Assembly: GCA_027292775.1 (NCBI GenBank)
Contig: JAPUGL010000057.1
Span: 1 to 46,221 of the forward strand
Direction of reading: 5' to 3'
Length of the DNA stretch: 46,221 bases
Source of the DNA: Gammaproteobacteria bacterium
GTDB lineage: Bacteria > Pseudomonadota > Gammaproteobacteria > Steroidobacterales > MnTg04
Shown: one piece after another, positions 27,106 through 36,741 of the stretch
Position numbering within the stretch: position 1 is the first letter of the stretch
Layout: each line of letters opens with the position of its first letter
Made by a program: the position numbers and the translations under genes
Notes under the pieces: model-generated
Database searches by the model: none
What the model was told of the DNA's origin: nothing
Seen by the model: only the letters and a program-made list of their open reading frames with translations

Positions 27106-28413
27106 TTAAAAATCGGGATATGGCGACCAGGCCGGTTCGCGAACATCACCCTCCTGGGCGGCAATTCTGCGTTGTACGCGGCCGTCGATGGACACGGTTG
27201 CCAAAACGCCACGCCCGTTGACCCGCGTCGCATAAATAATAGTTTCCCCGTTGGGGGCAAAACTGGGCGACTCGTCCAGTTGGCCCCCAGTCAATACCAG
27301 GAGATTACCGTTATCGGGATTGACCCGGGCAATTCGAAACGCGCCCTGGTCATTGTGAACAACGGCCATTTCCTCGCCGTTAGGGGTGAGCCGTGAACGC
27401 CCGTTGTAACTCCCTTCATAGGTGACGCGGCGCTTGTTGCCGCCATCGACATCGGCCCTGTAGATCTGGGGGCCGCCGCTGCGATCCGAAGTGAAAAATA
27501 TTTTCGATCCGTCGGTACTCCAGGTCGCATCGGTATCGATAGCCGGGTTACGCGTAATCCTGGTCAAGACCTGGTTGGCCAGGTTCAGCACATAAATATC
27601 CAGGTTTCCTGGATCGCGTGACAGAGTCAGCGCCAATTTTCGTCCATCCGGCGAAAAAGCCGGCGCACCGTTGACCCCCTCGCGTGCCGATACCCTGATT
27701 CGCTCGCCGGTGCTGAGTTCCTGTATATAGATGGCCGATTTGTTGCTCTCGAAGGAAACATAAGCGATCCGGTCACCATCGGGCGACCAGGCTGGAGACA
27801 TCAGTGGCTCCGGCGATTCCAGAATAATATTGTGGTTCGAGCCATCGGCATCGGCAATAACCAGCCGGTATCGTTTCGCCGGGCCTTGCCCCTGAACCGT
27901 GATAAAGGCGATCCTGGTAGCGAATGCACCCTTGATACCGGTCAGCTTTTCATAGATCAGGTCGCTGATCCGATGCGCGGCCGCACGCAATCCAGTGCTG
28001 GTACTCGACAGGCGGAATCCAAGCAGCTTTTGCTGATTGAACAGATCGAACAACTCGAACTGGATCACATAGTTGCCGCCGCTTTGCGGCAATAGCCGGC
28101 CGACCAGGATGGTCTCAAGTCCCAGCAGGCGCCAGTCCTCGAAATCGATACCCTGTTCATCGACCGGCCGTTCCAGCATGTCGCGTGTATCCATCGGGTC
28201 GAAACGCCCGCTGTTGGCCAGGTCTGCGGCGATAATGGCCGACACATCCAGTGGCGGCCTGACCAGCCCACCCTGCCATTCGAACGGTACGACAGCGATT
28301 GGCAGCGCCTGGTCGACGCCTTCGGTAATTTCAATGGTTAACTGGGCCACGGCCGGGACAGCGAATCCGGATAAAAAAGCCGCGCCAAGTAAATAAACAA
28401 AAAGCTTTTTCAA
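27106..28413 (-). CDS. tolB: Tol-Pal system beta-propeller protein TolB
   Basis: A 435-residue periplasmic protein. Signal peptide to residue 23 (AVPAVA), an N-terminal alpha/beta domain (about 25-160) and a six-bladed propeller with the repeated PAWSPDGDRIAYVS-type strands (SPDG, STDGSKIFFTSDRSG, APNGETIIYATR). The propeller binds Pal and the N-terminus binds TolA. The start codon is TTG, supported by a GGAG ribosome binding site 7 nt upstream and by MKKLFVYLL opening a signal peptide. It follows tolA by 12 nt. Confidence 0.97.
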   Translation of the reverse strand: MKKLFVYLLGAAFLSGFAVPAVAQLTIEITEGVDQALPIAVVPFEWQGGLVRPPLDVSAIIAADLANSGRFDPMDTRDMLERPVDEQGIDFEDWRLLGLETILVGRLLPQSGGNYVIQFELFDLFNQQKLLGFRLSSTSTGLRAAAHRISDLIYEKLTGIKGAFATRIAFITVQGQGPAKRYRLVIADADGSNHNIILESPEPLMSPAWSPDGDRIAYVSFESNKSAIYIQELSTGERIRVSAREGVNGAPAFSPDGRKLALTLSRDPGNLDIYVLNLANQVLTRITRNPAIDTDATWSTDGSKIFFTSDRSGGPQIYRADVDGGNKRRVTYEGSYNGRSRLTPNGEEMAVVHNDQGAFRIARVNPDNGNLLVLTGGQLDESPSFAPNGETIIYATRVNGRGVLATVSIDGRVQRRIAAQEGDVREPAWSPYPDF

Positions 28414-28425
28414 AGCGCGACTCCG

Positions 28426-29271
28426 TTAGTTTTCAGGCTTGAAATTAAAGATGATATTTCTTTCGAACAGGTTCGGGTCGGGCGGCTCGGGCAACGGCGA
28501 TGCCTTGAAAACAGCCGCCTCGATCGAACGACGGGTTACTTCGTCGGCATTGCATTCCGCGATGCGAACATCGATTACCTCGCCACCCGGAATCTGGCTG
28601 ATATTCACCGTGCACTCGACCCCGGCGCCGGCGCTCGGTGGCCGAATCCAGTTACGCCGAACCTTTTGTTCAATCATCGCCTTGTAAAGGTCCAGCAGAC
28701 CGGCCTCTTCTGCATTCAGTCTGGACTGTTCCAAATCCAGCTCTGCCTGGAGATCCGTCTCGATTTGTGCCTGTATCCGTGCATCGGTCTCGGCCTGTGC
28801 CCTTTGGCGTGCTTTCTCGGCCTCCTCCTGCTCTTCGCGTATGCGCGCCAGGCGGATTTGCTCCGCGCTCCGTTTCTCTTCCAGGACCTTCAGCTCTCGC
28901 GCTGACCTGGCCTCCGCCTCGTCGCGTCGCCGCTTGTCTGCCGCCGCACGTTTTTGTTCGCTCAGCAGGTCCTGACGGCGCTTATCCTCAGCCGCTTTCG
29001 TCCGGCGCTCTTCTTGCTGTCTTTGCCGCCGAGCTTCCTCGAGCTTCGCGTCCGCCTGACGTTGCACTTCCTGTTCAGCTTCCTCCAGCGCGGCGATTTC
29101 CTGCTGTATTCGTTGCTCGTCCACCACTGTCGCCTTTATCGTGATCTGTGGCGGCGGCGGGGTGAATGCAGCGCCACGCGCAAGGCTAAGGCTAAGCAAT
29201 CCGAACAACACGAGGTGCAAGCCGACTGACTTGATTAAGGCACCACGATATTCGCGATAAAAGCCAAACAT
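28426..29271 (-). CDS. tolA: Cell-envelope integrity protein TolA
   Basis: A 281-residue inner-membrane protein. Membrane helix at about 14-34 (VGLHLVLFGLLSLSLARG), a long charged coiled helix (about 50-190, Lys/Arg/Glu/Ala/Gln rich) spanning the periplasm, and domain III (about 195-281, YKAMIEQKVRRNWIRPP, CTVNISQIPGGEVIDVRI) that contacts TolB, Pal or colicins in relatives. Two cysteines form the usual domain III pair. Shorter than E. coli TolA (421) because the helical domain is shorter. Confidence 0.96.
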   Translation of the reverse strand: MFGFYREYRGALIKSVGLHLVLFGLLSLSLARGAAFTPPPPQITIKATVVDEQRIQQEIAALEEAEQEVQRQADAKLEEARRQRQQEERRTKAAEDKRRQDLLSEQKRAAADKRRRDEAEARSARELKVLEEKRSAEQIRLARIREEQEEAEKARQRAQAETDARIQAQIETDLQAELDLEQSRLNAEEAGLLDLYKAMIEQKVRRNWIRPPSAGAGVECTVNISQIPGGEVIDVRIAECNADEVTRRSIEAAVFKASPLPEPPDPNLFERNIIFNFKPEN

Positions 29272-29277
29272 TCGCTG

Positions 29278-29727
29278 TCACTCCCTCCTGACCGGGAGCT
29301 GTTCCAATGGGTCGGTGACAAATCCGACTTTTTCCGCACCGGCTTGTTGCAGCAGCACCATGGCTGTCACCACCCGCCCAAAAGCGACTGTCTCATCGGC
29401 CCGAACCAAAACAGGCGTTTCCGGCTGACGGCGCAGAACCGCCAGCGTTCGTGCGACTACCGTCGCCTCGTCGATGGCCTGGTCTTCATCCTTGCCAATA
29501 TTCATAAAGAGATCGCCACTGGCATTGATGCTCAAAATCAATGGCTGATGATCGCGTAACAGGTCGTCGGCCAGTGGTTCGGCCGCGGCATCAGGCAATT
29601 CCACTTCTATCCCCTGGGTTAGCAGCGGCGCCGTCACCATGAATATGATCAACAACACCAGCATGACATCGATATAGGGAACGACATTTATCTCGCCCAT
29701 CAGTTTTAGTTGCTTGTTTCTTACCAT
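29278..29727 (-). CDS. tolR: Tol-Pal system proton-channel subunit TolR
   Basis: A 149-residue ExbD-family protein. One membrane helix (about 18-36) carries the proton-path aspartate Asp20 in VPYIDVMLVLLIIFMVTAP. The periplasmic part has the VELPDAAAEPL segment and the VLVRADETVAFGRVV strand-helix. With TolQ it uses the proton gradient to energise TolA. It lies 2 nt after tolQ and 6 nt before tolA. Confidence 0.97.
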   Translation of the reverse strand: MVRNKQLKLMGEINVVPYIDVMLVLLIIFMVTAPLLTQGIEVELPDAAAEPLADDLLRDHQPLILSINASGDLFMNIGKDEDQAIDEATVVARTLAVLRRQPETPVLVRADETVAFGRVVTAMVLLQQAGAEKVGFVTDPLEQLPVRRE

Positions 29728-29729
29728 GA

Positions 29730-30419
29730 TCAGCTCCCGGTTTTAGCGCGCGGCGCATGGCGTTGCAGTATTGATACGAACTCCTCGGCAAAAGTGTCGT
29801 AGCGGTTTTCGAGACGCAATACCTGATCGGCATATCGGTTATAGGCAATCACAGCAGGTATCGCGGCAAACAGACCCATGGCGGTCGCAACCAGTGCCTC
29901 CGCGATACCGGGTGCGACCATGGCAAGCGTCGCATGCTTGACGTTACCCAATTGAGTGAACGTGTTCATGATCCCCCAGACGGTTCCAAACAAGCCGACA
30001 TACGGGCTTGTTGAGCCGATCGTGGCGAGCATAGCCAGATTGCGTTCGAGACGGTCGACCTCGCGCATCTGGGAGACCCGCATCGCCCTTTGGCTGCCGT
30101 CTATCATCTTGGCCTGGTCGATTCCCGGTTCGGAGCGCAGTCGAACAAACTCGCGGAAACCGCCCTCGAAAATGCTTTCCATGCCCGTGGCCGCCTGTTT
30201 CCGCTTGTTGATCTTCTGATACATTGCAGTCAAGTCGCCCCCGGACCAGAACTGTTGCTCAAAGGAATCGGCCAGGCTGATCGCCAGGTTGAGCACGCGG
30301 CGTTTTTTCAGGATGACCGCCCATGATGCTATCGACGCGACCGCCAGCATCAGCAACACCAGCTGTACGATAACGCTCGCCTCGATGATCAGGCGCAGAA
30401 ATGATAAATCGCTGCTCAT
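29730..30419 (-). CDS. tolQ: Tol-Pal system proton-channel subunit TolQ
   Basis: A 229-residue ExbB/MotA-family protein with three membrane helices: about 12-34 (ASVIVQLVLLMLAVASIASW), 130-155 (YVGLFGTVWGIMNTF) and 165-190 (APGIAEALVATAMGLFAAIPAV). The Thr and Glu/Ala-rich channel residues typical of TolQ are in the last two helices. Together with TolR it forms the pentamer-dimer motor. Its ATG directly follows the ybgC stop codon with no gap. Confidence 0.97.
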   Translation of the reverse strand: MSSDLSFLRLIIEASVIVQLVLLMLAVASIASWAVILKKRRVLNLAISLADSFEQQFWSGGDLTAMYQKINKRKQAATGMESIFEGGFREFVRLRSEPGIDQAKMIDGSQRAMRVSQMREVDRLERNLAMLATIGSTSPYVGLFGTVWGIMNTFTQLGNVKHATLAMVAPGIAEALVATAMGLFAAIPAVIAYNRYADQVLRLENRYDTFAEEFVSILQRHAPRAKTGS

Positions 30420-30863
30420 TCAGTCGCTCTCCTTGCTAACCCGCATAATGGCCGGTAGTGACCGTGGCTTCAGACTATCTGCATAAACGCAGGCCGCTTT
30501 TATACGACCGCTGCATAACAATTTGCCTTCTGCATCGTCCCGGCGGACTTGTTGCTCGAAAATCAAAGCGCTGCGGCCGCGCTCGATCATCGCGGAGCTG
30601 ACCCATAACTCGTCATCCAGCCTCGCCGGTTCGTGATAACCGATATTTGCATTGACCACCACGAACGCAAGATTCTCCCCGCTCTTCAGGTCTGCGTGGC
30701 TTATACCCATCGATCGTAGGTGATCGGTTCTCGCGCGCTCCATGAATTTCAGGTAATTCGCGTAATAGACAACGCCCGCGGCGTCTGTATCTTCATAGTA
30801 AACGCGAACTCGAATGGAAAAGGGATTTGCTTGTTCTGATTGCTCAGCAGGGTCCGCCATCAT
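30420..30863 (-). CDS. ybgC: Tol-Pal system-associated acyl-CoA thioesterase YbgC
   Basis: A 147-residue hotdog-fold thioesterase. The catalytic motif YYEDTDAAGVVYYANYLKFMERAR includes the Asp of the 4-hydroxybenzoyl-CoA thioesterase family. YbgC binds acyl carrier protein and hydrolyses acyl-CoA in the cytosol; its link with Tol-Pal is conserved by gene order but not fully explained. It is 11 nt after ruvB and abuts tolQ. Confidence 0.96.
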   Translation of the reverse strand: MMADPAEQSEQANPFSIRVRVYYEDTDAAGVVYYANYLKFMERARTDHLRSMGISHADLKSGENLAFVVVNANIGYHEPARLDDELWVSSAMIERGRSALIFEQQVRRDDAEGKLLCSGRIKAACVYADSLKPRSLPAIMRVSKESD

Positions 30864-30874
30864 GCCAGGTTCCT

Positions 30875-31918
30875 TTATTTATCATCGAACAAGAGCAGGC
30901 TATCCGTGCGCTCTTTGGCTGGTGGCTCCAGACCGAAATGGCGATAGGCATTGGCGCTCGCCATCCGTCCGCGCGATGTGCGAATCAGGAAGCCCTGCTG
31001 AATAAGAAAAGGCTCAAGCACGTCCTCAATCGTACCCCTTTCTTCGCTCAAGGCAGCCGACAGGCTGTCAATTCCTACCGGACCCCCATCAAATTTTTCG
31101 ATAATCGTCAACAGCAGTTTGCGGTCCTGCAGATCGAATCCTTCCTGATCCACTGCCAGCATATCCATCGCCGCAATTGAAACATCCGCTGTGACGACAC
31201 CATCGGCCTCGACCTCGGCATAGTCCCGAACCCGTCTCAGCAGGCGATTGGCGATTCTGGGTGTCCCCCTGGACCGCGACGCAATCAGCTTCGCGCCCTG
31301 CTCCTCAATATCCAGATTCAAAATGCTGGCCGAGCGTTGCACGATACAAGCCAAATCATCGGCGCTGTAAAATTCCAGGCGCTGGACGATGCCGAATCGA
31401 TCCCTAAGCGGCGAAGTCAGCAGTCCAGCTCTGGTCGTTGCACCAACCAGTGTGAATGGCGGCAGGTCGAGCTTGATAGAACGCGCCGACGGGCCTTCGC
31501 CGATCATGATATCGAGCTGGAATTCCTCCAAAGCCGGATACAGCACTTCTTCGACGATCGGGCTCAGCCGGTGAATTTCGTCGACGAACAAAACGTCACG
31601 AGGCTCCAGATTGGTGAGCAAAGCCGCCAGATCTCCAGCGCGCTCCAGAACCGGGCCAGAGGTATGTCGCAGATTGACGTTGAGTTCATTGGCGATGACA
31701 TGCGCCAATGTCGTCTTGCCCAAACCGGGGGGACCGAATATAAGCACATGATCCATGGCCTGCTCGCGATTACGGGCAGCCCGGATAAATATATCCATCT
31801 GCTTCTTGACCGGTGCCTGACCGACGAATTCCTTTAGCAGGCGGGGACGAATCGCCCGGTCAAAAGCCTCGTCTTCGGGAGTGCCGCCGGTACTGATGAG
31901 TCTGTCTTGTTCCAGCAT
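30875..31918 (-). CDS. ruvB: Holliday-junction branch-migration helicase RuvB
   Basis: A 347-residue AAA+ ATPase that drives branch migration with Ruv[12 protein letters not shown] at the start, Walker [12 protein letters not shown] (about 65-75), Walker [11 protein letters not shown], the sensor GATTRAGLL and the C-terminal winged helix (GVGIDS-like [15 protein letters not shown]-like RTSRGRMA). Full length. It lies 4 nt after ruvA. Confidence 0.98.
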   Translation of the reverse strand: MLEQDRLISTGGTPEDEAFDRAIRPRLLKEFVGQAPVKKQMDIFIRAARNREQAMDHVLIFGPPGLGKTTLAHVIANELNVNLRHTSGPVLERAGDLAALLTNLEPRDVLFVDEIHRLSPIVEEVLYPALEEFQLDIMIGEGPSARSIKLDLPPFTLVGATTRAGLLTSPLRDRFGIVQRLEFYSADDLACIVQRSASILNLDIEEQGAKLIASRSRGTPRIANRLLRRVRDYAEVEADGVVTADVSIAAMDMLAVDQEGFDLQDRKLLLTIIEKFDGGPVGIDSLSAALSEERGTIEDVLEPFLIQQGFLIRTSRGRMASANAYRHFGLEPPAKERTDSLLLFDDK

Positions 31919-31922
31919 AAGT

Positions 31923-32513
31923 TTATCGCGCAGCCTGTTTCAGAATCTGCCGAATCAGTTCCTTGGTATCCATGTCCGCACCATCGACACTGGCTATCAT
32001 ACGGGTGACCTCGGCCGGTTTGTATCCCAGCGCGACCAGCGCACCGAATGCCTCGTCAGCCGGTTCGCTGGTGACGGATCCGGATCTGCCTGCGCCCGGA
32101 ATATGGCCGAGACCTTGTAACCGGTCGCGCATTTCCATAATCAGCCGTTCCGCGGTCTTTTTACCGACCCCTGGAATCCTGATCAGCGTGCCTATGTCTT
32201 TTTCTTCAACACAACGAACGAAGCCGTCGACGCTGGTACCCGACAATATCGCCAGGGCCAGTCGCGCCCCAACGCCGGAGATTTTCAACAGGTTTCGAAA
32301 AAGACTGCGTTCAGCATCGCTGGCAAAACCGAACAGGACATGAGCATCTTCCCGCACCAGAAGATGCGTTTTCAAGGCGACTTCTTGGCCGGCTTCCGGT
32401 AATTCGTACAGGGTCGACAACGGCACCTCTATTTCGTATCCGATACCGGCGACATCCACCAATAGCAGCGGCGGTTTTTTCTCGACGAGTCGACCACGAA
32501 TGAAGCCAATCAT
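31923..32513 (-). CDS. ruvA: Holliday-junction DNA-binding protein RuvA
   Basis: A 196-residue protein that binds the four-way junction as a tetramer and loads RuvB. Domain I is the OB fold ([15 protein letters not shown]). Domain II has two helix-hairpin-helix motifs ([16 protein letters not shown] and [15 protein letters not shown]). Domain III (about 145-196) contacts RuvB. The ATG at 32513 gives the universal MIGxIxG start and overlaps the ruvC stop by 4 nt; a longer reading would extend into ruvC. Confidence 0.97.
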   Translation of the reverse strand: MIGFIRGRLVEKKPPLLLVDVAGIGYEIEVPLSTLYELPEAGQEVALKTHLLVREDAHVLFGFASDAERSLFRNLLKISGVGARLALAILSGTSVDGFVRCVEEKDIGTLIRIPGVGKKTAERLIMEMRDRLQGLGHIPGAGRSGSVTSEPADEAFGALVALGYKPAEVTRMIASVDGADMDTKELIRQILKQAAR

Positions 32514-33022
32514 GCGTGCACCTGCGCCGCAGCGAGTCGAATGGCGCTGCCTCTCATGTTGGCATGACAAAGCGCCACGGCCAACGCATCGGCGGCGTCG
32601 CTCTGAATCTGGCCTTTGAGTTGTAACAGCACTCTGACCATGTGCTCGACCTGGACCTTTTCCGCCTTGCCTGTGCCCACGACGGATTGCTTGATTTGTC
32701 TGGGAGCATATTCGAAAACCGGCAGTTCAAGCGCAAATGTCGCACACATTGCTGCTGCTCTCGCCTGCCCCAGTTTTAACGCTGTCGCTGCGTTCTGGCT
32801 TACGAAAACGCCTTCGATCGCTACTTCGTGAGGCTGGTGTTTTCGGCTTACTTCACCGACTTGCAGATAGATTTCCCGCAGGCGATCGGCAAAATCGCCG
32901 GACGGTGTCCGGATGCACCCGGATGCGACATAGCTGTACCTGGTACCGTCGGCAACTATCAGGCCAAACCCGGTCACCTGTGAACCGGGGTCAATGCCCA
33001 GTATGCGAACACCGCCACTCAT
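32510..33022 (-). CDS. ruvC: Holliday-junction resolvase RuvC
   Basis: A 170-residue RNase H-fold nuclease that cuts four-way junctions. The four acidic residues are Asp11 (ILGIDPGS), the Glu of VAIEGVF, and the two Asp of SDAADALA. LGQARAAAM and VFEYAPRQIKQ are the dimer and DNA-binding parts. The ATG at 33022 is preferred since residues upstream have no counterpart in RuvC. Confidence 0.97.
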   Translation of the reverse strand: MSGGVRILGIDPGSQVTGFGLIVADGTRYSYVASGCIRTPSGDFADRLREIYLQVGEVSRKHQPHEVAIEGVFVSQNAATALKLGQARAAAMCATFALELPVFEYAPRQIKQSVVGTGKAEKVQVEHMVRVLLQLKGQIQSDAADALAVALCHANMRGSAIRLAAAQVHA

Positions 33023-33053
33023 TGTGGACGTCTTGACCGCTGCAGTTTCATGA

Positions 33054-33797
33054 TCATAGGCTCGCCAGGATTTCTTCCGAAATGTCCGCGTTGGAGTAGA
33101 CGTTCTGGACGTCATCCAGATCCTCGAGCACTTCAAGCAACTTGATCATCCGCATGGCATCTTTTTCGCCCAGTTCGGCGGATGTGCTGGCCCGGTGCGT
33201 TACTTCTGCCGATTCGGCTGCAAGACCGGCTGCCGCCAGTGCATCCCTGATCGACTCGAATTCCAGCGGGTCGGTGATCACATCAAACGAAGAATCATCA
33301 TTGCTGATGACATCCTCTGCTCCTGCCTCGAGCGCGACTTCCATGACCTGATCTTCATTGACGCCTCCCGGCAGGCTGATCTGGCCAACCTGATTGAACA
33401 GATAGGCAACCGACCCGTCCGCGCCCAGATTACCACCGTACTTGGTAAACGCATGCCTGACCTCGGCGACCGTCCGGTTACGATTGTCGGTCAGGCAATC
33501 CACGAGGACCGCGACCCCTCCGGGACCATATCCTTCATAACGAATCTCCTCGTAATCGGTACCGTCCGTATCACCACCACCGCGCTTGACCGCCCTCTCG
33601 ATATTGTCTTTGGGCATGCTTTGGCCCCTGGCTTTGTCAATCGCAGTTCGCAATCTCGGATTGGCATCCGGGTCAGGTCCACCCATCCGCGCAGATATCG
33701 TGATTTCACGTATCAGCTTTGTAAACAGCTTGCCGCGTTTCTTGTCCTGAGCTCCCTTACGATGCTGAATATTCGCCCACTTGCTGTGACCGGCCAT
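33054..33797 (-). CDS. yebC: YebC/PmpR family regulator
   Basis: A 247-residue protein beginning [18 protein letters not shown], the family hallmark, with GRVAIVDCLTDN-like [15 protein letters not shown] in domain II and the acidic C-terminal [10 protein letters not shown]. Members were described as DNA-binding regulators (PmpR) and more recently some as translation factors relieving ribosome stalling at prolines. It leads the ruv genes by 31 nt, its usual place. Confidence 0.96.
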   Translation of the reverse strand: MAGHSKWANIQHRKGAQDKKRGKLFTKLIREITISARMGGPDPDANPRLRTAIDKARGQSMPKDNIERAVKRGGGDTDGTDYEEIRYEGYGPGGVAVLVDCLTDNRNRTVAEVRHAFTKYGGNLGADGSVAYLFNQVGQISLPGGVNEDQVMEVALEAGAEDVISNDDSSFDVITDPLEFESIRDALAAAGLAAESAEVTHRASTSAELGEKDAMRMIKLLEVLEDLDDVQNVYSNADISEEILASL

Positions 33798-33805
33798 AGC
33801 GAGCC

Positions 33806-34363
33806 CTAAAACCTCATCTTGATGCCAATGTTCAGGCCGGTATCAAAATTCACGTTCGGAACCAGGTCATAAGCAACATGGATATTTCGAAAACCCAGGA
33901 AAAGCTCTGCATCATCTATCACCGAGTAATACAAGCGAAGCTCTATTTCCCGATATGTCTCGTTGTCGCCGAAAGTCAGGATATCGGGTGCGAAATACAA
34001 ATGCCCGTATAGCGTGAACCGGTTCGAGTTTGGAAAGGTGTAGGAAACGAAACCACCCGGCGCCACTGCGCCGCCATCGCGACCAAAGTTATCCGAATCG
34101 GCGTACACAAGCTTTACGCCCAGGCCTGCTTCGACCGGGCTCTGACCACTACTGGCGAAACCCGTCACGTTAACGCCCATACCGATCACTTCACCTTTGT
34201 CCTGGTGATGGAGCCAGGAAGCGTCTAATGCCAGGCGTTGCTGGCCCAGGTAAAAGCCGATCCCCAATTTGGCGGCGTCGTCATTCGCACTGATTTCAAG
34301 GATCTGCGAATTACTACCCAACGGCAACAGCAATAGACCCGCAAACAACAGAAAACCCCGCAT
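33806..34363 (-). CDS. YfaZ-like outer-membrane protein
   Basis: A 185-residue protein with a signal peptide to about residue 19 ([10 protein letters not shown]) and amphipathic strands through to a C-terminal MRF phenylalanine, typical of an outer-membrane barrel. The pattern ([53 protein letters not shown]) fits the YfaZ family, whose role is unknown. It ends 8 nt before yebC, so it is the first gene of the long minus-strand operon, an uncommon partner. Divergent from relA. Confidence 0.8.
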   Translation of the reverse strand: MRGFLLFAGLLLLPLGSNSQILEISANDDAAKLGIGFYLGQQRLALDASWLHHQDKGEVIGMGVNVTGFASSGQSPVEAGLGVKLVYADSDNFGRDGGAVAPGGFVSYTFPNSNRFTLYGHLYFAPDILTFGDNETYREIELRLYYSVIDDAELFLGFRNIHVAYDLVPNVNFDTGLNIGIKMRF

Positions 34364-34461
34364 TCAGAACCCCTTGGCGGTAAGATATTATGAAGCCGCA
34401 TATGATACCGGTATTCCCCCGGCCAAACACGAAAAAAGTACGCCCTTAAACGACCCGAAAA

Positions 34462-36579
34462 ATGTCCGAAAAACACGCAGAAACCTTTGCAGCCACGATG
34501 GTCTGGCTCGCGGACAAGCTGGCCGCAAAAGGCGAGACAGGCCAATCCTGCCTCGATCGAGCTGCCGCGGTTTCGGATACCGTGGCAGAGCTGAGCGAAG
34601 ACCAGGCGATAATCAGTGCGGCCGCCCTTTTCCCAGCCATTTCATCCGGCTGCCTGTCGCGTGACCAGGTTGAAGCCAAATTTGGCGTCTCCGTTGCCAG
34701 ACTGGCGGACCAGCTCGTTAAACTGGATCGCACCCGTATCCCGGGCGATATTCCGGAACATGGTGGGCTAGGCGGGGACCAGGCCGAGGCGCTCAGAAAA
34801 ATGTTGCTGACCGTCGTTAGCGATGTCCGGCTGGTGCTGGTTCGTCTGGCAGACCAGCTCTATCAAATGCGCACTTTGAAGAAATCGCCGGTCGCCGAGC
34901 AGCGTCGTGCGGCGACAGAAACGCGGATCGTTTTCGCCCCTTTAGCCAACCGCCTGGGAATTTGGCAACTGAAATGGGAACTTGAGGATCTGGCGTTTCG
35001 CTATCTCGAACCCGAGCACTATCGCCGGATAGCACGTGACCTCCGGGAACGACGAAAAGATCGCGAGACATATATTGGGCGTATACAGACTTTGTTACAT
35101 AAAGAACTGGAAAAAGTGGGAGTCAGGGCAGAAATCAGCGGCCGGCCAAAGCACATCTACAGCATCTGGCGGAAAATGCAGTGCAAGAACCTTGCCTTCG
35201 AACAGGTGTTTGATATCCGGGCGATCCGCATCATGGTAGACAGCGTAGCCGATTGTTACGCTGCGTTGGGCATCGTGCACGGCATCTGGCCATACATTCA
35301 GGGCGAATTTGACGATTACATCGCAACGCCAAAAGAAAATCTGTATCAGTCGCTGCATACGGCGGTCAATGGCCCACACGGCAAACCGCTGGAGATTCAG
35401 ATCCGTACGGCGGAAATGCATCAGCATGCCGAGCTTGGTGTGGCCGCACATTGGCAGTACAAGGAAGGTGGCAAACGTGACAGCGCTTTTGAACAGAAAG
35501 TTGTCTGGCTGCGCCGTTTGCTGGAGCCGGTTAAGAACGACACAAGCGACGAAGATTTTCTGAGTCGCGTACAAAGCGAAATATTCGAAGACCGAATCTA
35601 TGTCATCAGCCCACGCGGCGATGTTGTCGATCTGCCGATGGGCGGCACGCCACTGGATTTTGCCTACCACATACACACCGATATCGGACATTGCTGCCGG
35701 GGCGCCAAGGTCAACGGGAAGATGGTTCCATTAACCTACAAACTGGCCAATGGCCAGCAGGTCGAGATTTTGACCGGCAAGGAACCCAGGCCCAGCCGTG
35801 ACTGGCTGATTACGCAACTCGGATTTCTGGCTTCATCACGCGCCCGGGTCAAGGTTCGTAGCTGGTTCAGGCGACAGGACAAGGAACAAAATCTTCGACA
35901 GGGCCGCGCAATGCTGGACCGGGAACTGTCGCGGTTGGGATACAAGAAATTCGAGCACGAAAAACTGTCCCGGTTGTTGCATTTTGGTACCCCGGACGAG
36001 ATGTACATTGCGCTGGGCACCGGTGAAATAACCGTTATGGCCGTTGCCGGTGCGATCCAGAGATTCGAACAACCGGCAGAAAAATTTACGCCGAAAGCGC
36101 GGAAAACCCAGCCTAGTACTCGTACAGGTAAAGGAAAGGTGAGCATTCAGGGTGTTGGCGATCTGATGACAGGATTCGGACGCTGTTGTCAGCCCGTTCC
36201 CCCGGAGCAGATTCGTGGATACCTGACCCAGGGACGAGGGGTCACGATCCACCGGGACGATTGTGGCAATCTCCTGCGTTTACTGGCGAAGCGGCCGGAG
36301 CGAGTCCTCGACGTATCCTGGACCAGCACAGAGGAGGACCTTTATCCTGCCAGCATCAGCGTTCGGGCTTATGACCGGGCGGGACTCGTCAAGGATGTAA
36401 CGACATTACTGGCCGATGAAAAAATTCGCATTTTCAGCCTGGACACTTTGACTGATTCAGTACACAACACCGCCGAAATTCGATTGGGCATAGAAGTCAA
36501 CGGCCTGGACAAGCTCAGCCGTGTTTTGCACCGCCTGACATCCCTGGCCAATGTCGTTAGCGCAAAAAGAAACCCCTGA
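34462..36579 (+). CDS. relA: GTP pyrophosphokinase RelA
   Basis: A 705-residue ribosome-associated (p)ppGpp synthetase. The N-terminal hydrolase domain is degenerate: the HD metal motif is replaced by AAALFPAISSG. The synthetase domain (about 215-350) has GRPKHIYSIWRKM, the EFDD signature of RelA-type enzymes (about residue 282, versus RFKD in SpoT) and YQSLHT. A TGS domain (about 377-440), a zinc-finger region with GRCCQP, and an ACT domain (about 626-705) follow. It is therefore a synthetase-only RelA. Full length for the family (E. coli 744). It ends against a palindrome shared with lpdA. Confidence 0.97.
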   Translation: MSEKHAETFAATMVWLADKLAAKGETGQSCLDRAAAVSDTVAELSEDQAIISAAALFPAISSGCLSRDQVEAKFGVSVARLADQLVKLDRTRIPGDIPEHGGLGGDQAEALRKMLLTVVSDVRLVLVRLADQLYQMRTLKKSPVAEQRRAATETRIVFAPLANRLGIWQLKWELEDLAFRYLEPEHYRRIARDLRERRKDRETYIGRIQTLLHKELEKVGVRAEISGRPKHIYSIWRKMQCKNLAFEQVFDIRAIRIMVDSVADCYAALGIVHGIWPYIQGEFDDYIATPKENLYQSLHTAVNGPHGKPLEIQIRTAEMHQHAELGVAAHWQYKEGGKRDSAFEQKVVWLRRLLEPVKNDTSDEDFLSRVQSEIFEDRIYVISPRGDVVDLPMGGTPLDFAYHIHTDIGHCCRGAKVNGKMVPLTYKLANGQQVEILTGKEPRPSRDWLITQLGFLASSRARVKVRSWFRRQDKEQNLRQGRAMLDRELSRLGYKKFEHEKLSRLLHFGTPDEMYIALGTGEITVMAVAGAIQRFEQPAEKFTPKARKTQPSTRTGKGKVSIQGVGDLMTGFGRCCQPVPPEQIRGYLTQGRGVTIHRDDCGNLLRLLAKRPERVLDVSWTSTEEDLYPASISVRAYDRAGLVKDVTTLLADEKIRIFSLDTLTDSVHNTAEIRLGIEVNGLDKLSRVLHRLTSLANVVSAKRNP

Positions 36580-36582
36580 GGT

Positions 36583-36741
36583 GAAAGCTCTGATCTATAC
36601 ATGAACTCGTATCCTGCGTCCAAAATATCCAGCTTCAGCGTTGCAAAGCTTCTCAATAGCTAGCTATTACGTGCACTTCGCGCCTTGAATCTGAACATTT
36701 CGGATCACAATCTACTTCCCCATGTATAGACCAGAGCTTTC
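36583..36741. repeat. 159-bp near-complete palindrome filling the relA-lpdA gap
   Basis: Arms 36583-36603 and 36721-36741 are 21-bp inverted repeats with one mismatch. The exact centre (36662) is a perfect 14-bp palindrome AATAGCTAGCTATT (36655-36668). The bases between also pair along most of their length, with many mismatches being transitions that become G-U pairs in RNA. It occupies nearly the whole gap between the two convergent stop codons: the right arm ends at the base before the lpdA stop and the left arm starts 3 nt after the relA stop. It shares 18 of 28 positions with 18764-18791. Confidence 0.8.

Noticed and set aside
28800-29130. Tandem repeat in tolA
   Set aside because: The repetitive look comes from the low-complexity charged helix normal for TolA, not from exact DNA repeats.
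28638-29144. 168-codon plus-strand frame opposite tolA
   Set aside because: It is a shadow of the repetitive Lys/Glu/Ala/Gln codons of the TolA coiled helix; its Pro/Arg/Leu-rich product has no family features.
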